The notes beneath the pieces are model-generated. The model was given only the letters and a program-made list of their open reading frames with translations. It made no database searches and was not told the origin of the DNA. A stretch of DNA of 64,000 bases from Thiovibrio sp964588325 (GTDB lineage: Bacteria; Desulfobacterota; Desulfobulbia; Desulfobulbales; Desulfurivibrionaceae). The position numbers were made by a program, and so were the translations under genes. This document shows positions 60,589-64,000 of the stretch, piece after piece. Every line of letters begins with the position of its first letter. Position 1 is the first letter of the stretch. Location: NCBI GenBank assembly GCA_964588325.1, contig CAZPOR010000003.1:206835-270834 (forward strand). Reading direction: 5' to 3'.

Positions 60589-61563
60589 ATGGCGATATAT
60601 AAAACCGGATCAAGCGGCGAGGATGTGGCGCGTATCCAGAAGGCGCTGAAGGACGCGGGCTTTTACCAGGGGGAAACGGACGGGGCATTCGGTTTACAAA
60701 CCGAGACCGCGCTCAAAAACTTTCAGACCAAATCCGGACTGGGGGCGGACGGGATTGTGGGTCCCGCTACCTGGGGGAAACTTTTTCCCTCCCCAGTTTC
60801 AGCGCCCAGGGAGGTGTCCGGCGGTCTGGACTCGCGCTGCCTGGCGCTCACCGGATCTTTCGAGACCGGAAAGTTTTCCCCGGAATGTTTCGCAACGATG
60901 ACCGGAAATTTCGACGGCCAGGGCATGAGCTTTGGCGCCTTGCAGTGGAATTTCGGGCAGGGAACCCTCCAGCCGCTCCTGAAGGAGATGTGCGCCATTC
61001 ATCAGGACATCGTCTCGGGAATTTTTGGTGAAAACCTGGGCCGGCTGCAGCAGGCGATCAACGGAGGCAAAGATGCAGCCTTGTCCTTTGCCGCCTCAAT
61101 TCAGGACCAGGCAAAGCATACCATTACAGATCCCTGGAAACAGATGTTCAGGGCGCTCGGACTTACCCCGGAATTTCAGGCCATCGAGGTGATAGGTGCG
61201 GCGGCGTATTACCAGAAAGGCGTTCGGCTCTGTCAGGATTATGGCCTCTGGTCCGAGCGCGGCAGGGCGCTGATGTTCGATATCTGCGTCCAGAACGGAA
61301 GCATTGCGGACAGTGTCAAGGCGTTGATCATGGCGGATTTCGGGAAATTGCCCCAATCAGCCTTGCCGGAAGAAACCGAGCTCGCCAAGATGCGGATCGT
61401 GGCGAACCGGCGGGCCGAGGCCGCCAACCCGAAATTCGTGGAGGATGTCCGGCGGCGCAAGCTCTGCATCGCCGAAGGCAAGGGGGTTGTTCACGGCATC
61501 AATTATGACCTTGGCGCGCAGTTCGGGTTGGAGCTGCGAAGAGTGGATGGTGAGGGGAACTGA
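60589..61563 (+). CDS. Peptidoglycan-binding protein with lysozyme/chitosanase-like domain
   Basis: Residues 5-65 form a PG_binding_1 domain (GEDVARIQKALKDAGFYQG, TETALKNFQTKSGLGADGIVG). Residues about 80-300 start LALTGSFETGKFSPE with E92 and continue FDGQGMSFGALQWNFGQGTL with D109, a layout like the catalytic Glu and Asp of GH46/lysozyme-superfamily enzymes. The protein should bind and perhaps cut cell-wall glycan. It lacks a signal peptide, so export would need another route such as a phage-like or contractile device. AGGAGGTG precedes the ATG. Confidence 0.8.
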   Translation: MAIYKTGSSGEDVARIQKALKDAGFYQGETDGAFGLQTETALKNFQTKSGLGADGIVGPATWGKLFPSPVSAPREVSGGLDSRCLALTGSFETGKFSPECFATMTGNFDGQGMSFGALQWNFGQGTLQPLLKEMCAIHQDIVSGIFGENLGRLQQAINGGKDAALSFAASIQDQAKHTITDPWKQMFRALGLTPEFQAIEVIGAAAYYQKGVRLCQDYGLWSERGRALMFDICVQNGSIADSVKALIMADFGKLPQSALPEETELAKMRIVANRRAEAANPKFVEDVRRRKLCIAEGKGVVHGINYDLGAQFGLELRRVDGEGN

Positions 61564-61599
61564 ACTGGTGAATCATTTTTTTGCCAAGTAGGGGGTGAT

Positions 61600-61641
61600 A
61601 TGACGGACAAGATTTCACTTATTGCATTGCTATGTTTTTAG
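61600..61641 (+). CDS. Thirteen-codon ORF, possible truncated remnant
   Basis: GGGGGTGAT leads into ATG at 61600 and MTDKISLIALLCF, then TAG. The hydrophobic run looks like the start of a signal peptide that is cut short. It may be a gene remnant or a leader. Nothing supports expression beyond the ribosome site. Confidence 0.25.
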   Translation: MTDKISLIALLCF

Positions 61642-61680
61642 AAACAAGAATCCAAACTCAATAAAATAAGGAAAAATGAA

Positions 61681-62118
61681 ATGAGCTACTTAAGCCAAGA
61701 TGAGGCTGATCGCATTATTACAACCGAGGAACTTGACCAACTGGGAAGGATAGTTGAAAAAGAAGAACTTGCTATCCGCTGTAATCATGGAAGCAGTTAC
61801 ACGGGAGGCGATGGTTTTAATCTCGAGAGCGACAACTACAATACTACTATCAAGTATGCGACAGCACTCTATGCATCCGTATGCTTTGCACAGGATACCA
61901 TTCGTACGGGAATTGACGAATATAGGCTGTTGTTGATGAAAAAATGTGCACTTTCGTCGGGGGAGTCTTACACCTACAATCAGGGCAGCGAAGCATATAC
62001 AACTCTTCCCAAGTGCCATGGATTGGGAGGCGATGCTGAAGTGGTAAATTCGTGGAATATGAACGACAGTGCAATAACACTATCTCGGCAGGTAGTAGAG
62101 CAAATTCTATCGATTTAA
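61681..62118 (+). CDS. Unknown A/T-rich protein in the DUF2589 cluster
   Basis: I do not recognise the 145-residue protein. It has no signal peptide. It has four cysteines (C34, C68, C89, C112), a Gly/Ser/Asn/Tyr-rich middle (HGSSYTGGDGFNLESDNYN) and a helical N-terminus. The codon choice is markedly A/T-richer than in the genes before it, which suggests a later arrival. It could be cargo or an accessory protein of the cluster; no function can be assigned. Confidence 0.6.
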   Translation: MSYLSQDEADRIITTEELDQLGRIVEKEELAIRCNHGSSYTGGDGFNLESDNYNTTIKYATALYASVCFAQDTIRTGIDEYRLLLMKKCALSSGESYTYNQGSEAYTTLPKCHGLGGDAEVVNSWNMNDSAITLSRQVVEQILSI

Positions 62119-62198
62119 CTACGCTCTGCTTTTTTCTGTCGTTGACGCGAAGCGTTATATTCGGAAATGGACACTAACTAGCAGAAAGGAGGGTAGAA

Positions 62199-62963
62199 AT
62201 GCCTGAACACGGAAATGCATTTCTGGCAAATCCCACCGCTTTTTTAGCAGCAAATGCCATTGGAGTACAACAAGTCGACGTAGTGTACGCTCCTCCAAAT
62301 TGGCAGAACGTAGACGACGCCACATACAATTTTTCCATCCGGGACGCAGTCGGAGACAACATCCCGAAGCTCCGGATGGAAAACCCCATCGTTCCATTCG
62401 GAGTCGAGGTGGTTGTTGCCAAATGGTGCAATACCAGCCAGGGAGCGCATGCCGGACGGTACGACGAGATATCGTATTGTGACTTTTCAGCAGCCCCTGC
62501 TCTGGGTGCACCCACAGTGGTTTTCACAGGCGCCATGAACGGTTGCGGGTTCGTGGTTGTCACTGCCGTCCCTGCCCTTGCAGGTGGGTATGCCATCCCT
62601 GCGCTAGCGGCCGGTCATTTGAGGCTATATCACGACAGGAGGCTGGCGACTTTGGCTGCCTGGGTTGCGGCCGGCTTTACCGTTCAGTTCGTGGCGTATG
62701 CCGGAGCACCTCCTCCCGGAGGGATAATGCCGGTCGGGATCAATGTGGCAGACTACAATCCCCACAATTACCCCTGGAATCACAACGATGTAAACGGTGC
62801 TCCTCAAATACGCGCGGTCACCAACTTTCTCGCCTACGACGGAGTAAACTGGGTTTTCCACAGTCGCCACTTTCACGAAAATGGCATTACTCATGCGCTG
62901 AGCGCCGTTGATACACCGCCCGGAGTAGTTGGAGCGAACAGTACACAGGCAATCAATATCTAA
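62199..62963 (+). CDS. Unknown protein, possible CNF/BLF-like Cys-His deamidase fold
   Basis: The 254-residue protein (AAAGGAGGG upstream) lacks a signal peptide. It contains TGAMNGCGFVVVTAVPAL (C116) and then GHLRLYHDRRLATL (H140, H145). The pattern G-x(3)-G-C followed by strands and H resembles the LSGC...H dyad of CNF1/BLF1-type glutamine deamidases, with a longer Cys-His distance. That is a motif-level inference only. The C-terminal half (PHNYPWNHNDVNGAP, FHSRHFHENGITHAL) is His/Asn-rich. If right, it would be a toxin-like effector of the cluster. Confidence 0.55.
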   Translation: MPEHGNAFLANPTAFLAANAIGVQQVDVVYAPPNWQNVDDATYNFSIRDAVGDNIPKLRMENPIVPFGVEVVVAKWCNTSQGAHAGRYDEISYCDFSAAPALGAPTVVFTGAMNGCGFVVVTAVPALAGGYAIPALAAGHLRLYHDRRLATLAAWVAAGFTVQFVAYAGAPPPGGIMPVGINVADYNPHNYPWNHNDVNGAPQIRAVTNFLAYDGVNWVFHSRHFHENGITHALSAVDTPPGVVGANSTQAINI

Positions 62964-63047
62964 AGCAGATTATCAGTAATTGTAACCCGTTATAGGCGTA
63001 AACATCAATCCGTGGCTTCAAGCCACATCTAATTCGAGGAGGATATC

Positions 63048-63605
63048 ATGAACCCTATTATGCCAAGAAGAGTCAAGACAAGTGAACTGACCATGATCAA
63101 CCCCGTCTGGATAGACATTGCGGCCAATCCGGAGGAATTCACTCAGATCAAGGAGATTCAAGCGTTCGAGGATGTGGTTTTTTTATGGGTCCTAAGGGAA
63201 GACGGCAAGGTTATCGTAGGCATTGAAGAACCGTGGAGATTTCCGGAAGCCTTTGACCCTTCACTCGAGGATACCCTGGAAAAAATGAAAGAATATTTTG
63301 AGGAGAATAAAAAGTTTTTTGAAAGGGACGGGAGCGGCGGACATCCGACGCTTGCCGCATGGTTCGCGGATGATGGCACATCTTCATGCTATGCCGGCTC
63401 GGCCTATATCGGAGGAGAGCTGAAATTCAACCCGCTCTCCGGCAAGTGGGAGCTTTCAAATAAATCAGGCCGCTTCGGCAGAATCGATGACATCAGAGAA
63501 GCAACGGTAACCATGGAGGAGGTTATCGAAAAAATGACAGAAGCAGCCGGCATCATAAGAAAAAGCATCCAGTTGGACGTGATCCTCGATATTTACCCCA
63601 AATGA
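63048..63605 (+). CDS. Unknown protein with GGEL...NxSGRF motif
   Basis: The 185-residue protein (AGGAGG upstream) has an acidic helical N-terminal half and then GGHPTLAAWFADDG, YIGGELKFNPLSGKWEL and SNKSGRFGR. This order resembles the HxxL...AGE(L/I)...G-x-W/V...NxSGHY pattern of a small domain found in polymorphic-toxin and effector proteins, but I cannot name it firmly. It could equally be an immunity-type partner of the preceding gene. No signal peptide. Confidence 0.55.
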   Translation: MNPIMPRRVKTSELTMINPVWIDIAANPEEFTQIKEIQAFEDVVFLWVLREDGKVIVGIEEPWRFPEAFDPSLEDTLEKMKEYFEENKKFFERDGSGGHPTLAAWFADDGTSSCYAGSAYIGGELKFNPLSGKWELSNKSGRFGRIDDIREATVTMEEVIEKMTEAAGIIRKSIQLDVILDIYPK

Positions 63606-63654
63606 TATCCGGAACTTCACCGGAAATTTTTCCCTTCCAGGGAGCGGCGCCATA

Positions 63655-63704
63655 CCAGCGCCAGGCCTACATTGTGCACAAATACAGTGTGGGGCTGGCG
63701 CTGG
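63655..63704. repeat. Inverted repeat after the DUF2589 cluster
   Basis: CCAGCGCCAG (63655-63664) and CTGGCGCTGG (63695-63704) are exact 10-base complements with a 30-base spacer. It sits 50 bases past the last gene of the cluster and 79 before a sensor gene. It may mark the 3' end of the cluster transcript, though it lacks a T-run. Confidence 0.45.
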
Positions 63705-63782
63705 CTGGAAGATTGCCGGCAACAAGCAAAGCTCCGAAAGATGTTACTCATTTGTTACTCATTAAGGAATACAGTGGGGAAA

Positions 63783-64000
63783 ATGATCGAGGACTCGACA
63801 ACAAAACAACCAGAAATGCAGCGGGGAGTCCAGAAACGCATCATCTTTGCCACGCTGTTGCTGGTTGCGGCAACCAGCCTTGTCGCGGGCGTTGTTTTGA
63901 TTGCCAGTCATCTGATATACAAGAAGGGGGTGATGGAATCTGCCAAGAGCAGCCTCACTTCCCTCACCGTTGAAGCGACCCGGTCAATTGACCGGGTCGC
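63783..64000 (+). CDS. Membrane sensor protein, N-terminus only
   Basis: From the ATG at 63783 (GGGGA upstream) the frame is open to the window edge, 72 codons. It encodes a short cytoplasmic end, a membrane helix (IIFATLLLVAATSLVAG) and the start of an extracytoplasmic helical region (ESAKSSLTSLTVEATRSI). This is the usual beginning of sensor kinases, chemoreceptors or diguanylate cyclases. The class cannot be told from this part. Confidence 0.65.
   Translation, partial: MIEDSTTKQPEMQRGVQKRIIFATLLLVAATSLVAGVVLIASHLIYKKGVMESAKSSLTSLTVEATRSIDRV

Noticed and set aside
57766..63605. Prophage or tail-like gene cluster
   Set aside because: No integrase, terminase, capsid, sheath, tube or baseplate gene is visible; the wall-binding protein alone does not establish a phage origin.

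Overview
This 64 kb window looks like a chromosomal segment of a Gram-negative anaerobe of the Desulfobacterota, most like the Desulfobulbales. That placement is an inference. It rests on a decaheme cytochrome paired with an MtrB-type outer-membrane barrel, a very dense set of two-component and PAS sensors, a fused SecDF, a CheZ/CheV-type chemotaxis vocabulary, LPS heptose genes and a RecBCD system. I see no rRNA, tRNA, CRISPR array or intact insertion sequence.

Region by region. 1-2645 (minus): an extracellular electron-transfer pair, a decaheme c cytochrome followed by a beta-barrel gene that runs off the window, preceded by a ten-codon leader ORF. 2940-8595 (minus): a sensor kinase/response regulator pair, a SEC-C protein and a class A penicillin-binding protein. 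9055-12838: a giant pentapeptide-repeat protein and, convergent with it, an actin-fold ATPase with its own terminator. 13135-19573 (plus): HrpA helicase, a twin-PAS diguanylate cyclase and a CheZ-like phosphatase. 19892-21589: a small accessory island with a Phd/PIN toxin-antitoxin pair under a perfect palindromic operator, then an A/T-rich orphan gene that may be a second PIN-like protein.

21826-29697 (minus): the conserved rpsB-tsf-pyrH-frr-uppS-cdsA-dxr-rseP-tsaB block for translation, lipid carrier and phospholipid synthesis, envelope stress and tRNA modification. 30002-31630 (plus): waaF-gmhB for LPS core heptose. 31793-37012 (minus): secDF, a YkgJ cysteine-cluster gene, an HD hydrolase, tatC and ftsB. 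37415-46573 (plus): a signalling block with a REC-PAS-PAS kinase, two tandem CheY-like regulators (the second frameshifted in a poly-A tract), a membrane methyltransferase-like protein, an orphan solute-binding protein next to a large hybrid kinase, and CheV. 46649-55577 (plus): recC-recB-recD with 4-base overlaps; recD carries a palindromic repeat inserted in frame. 56067-57401: a receiver-PAS protein whose phosphoacceptor is Glu.

57766-63605 (plus) is the most unusual stretch. It holds eight full ORFs, nearly all with strong Shine-Dalgarno sites: three proteins of the DUF2589 type or related to it, a short conserved-looking ORF, a lipoprotein, a peptidoglycan-binding protein with a lysozyme/chitosanase-like domain but no signal peptide, and proteins of unknown function. 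Two of the unknowns carry motifs reminiscent of toxin-type domains (a G-C...H pattern like CNF/BLF deamidases, and a GGEL...NxSGRF pattern). I propose this as the candidate undescribed system. The window ends inside a membrane sensor gene.
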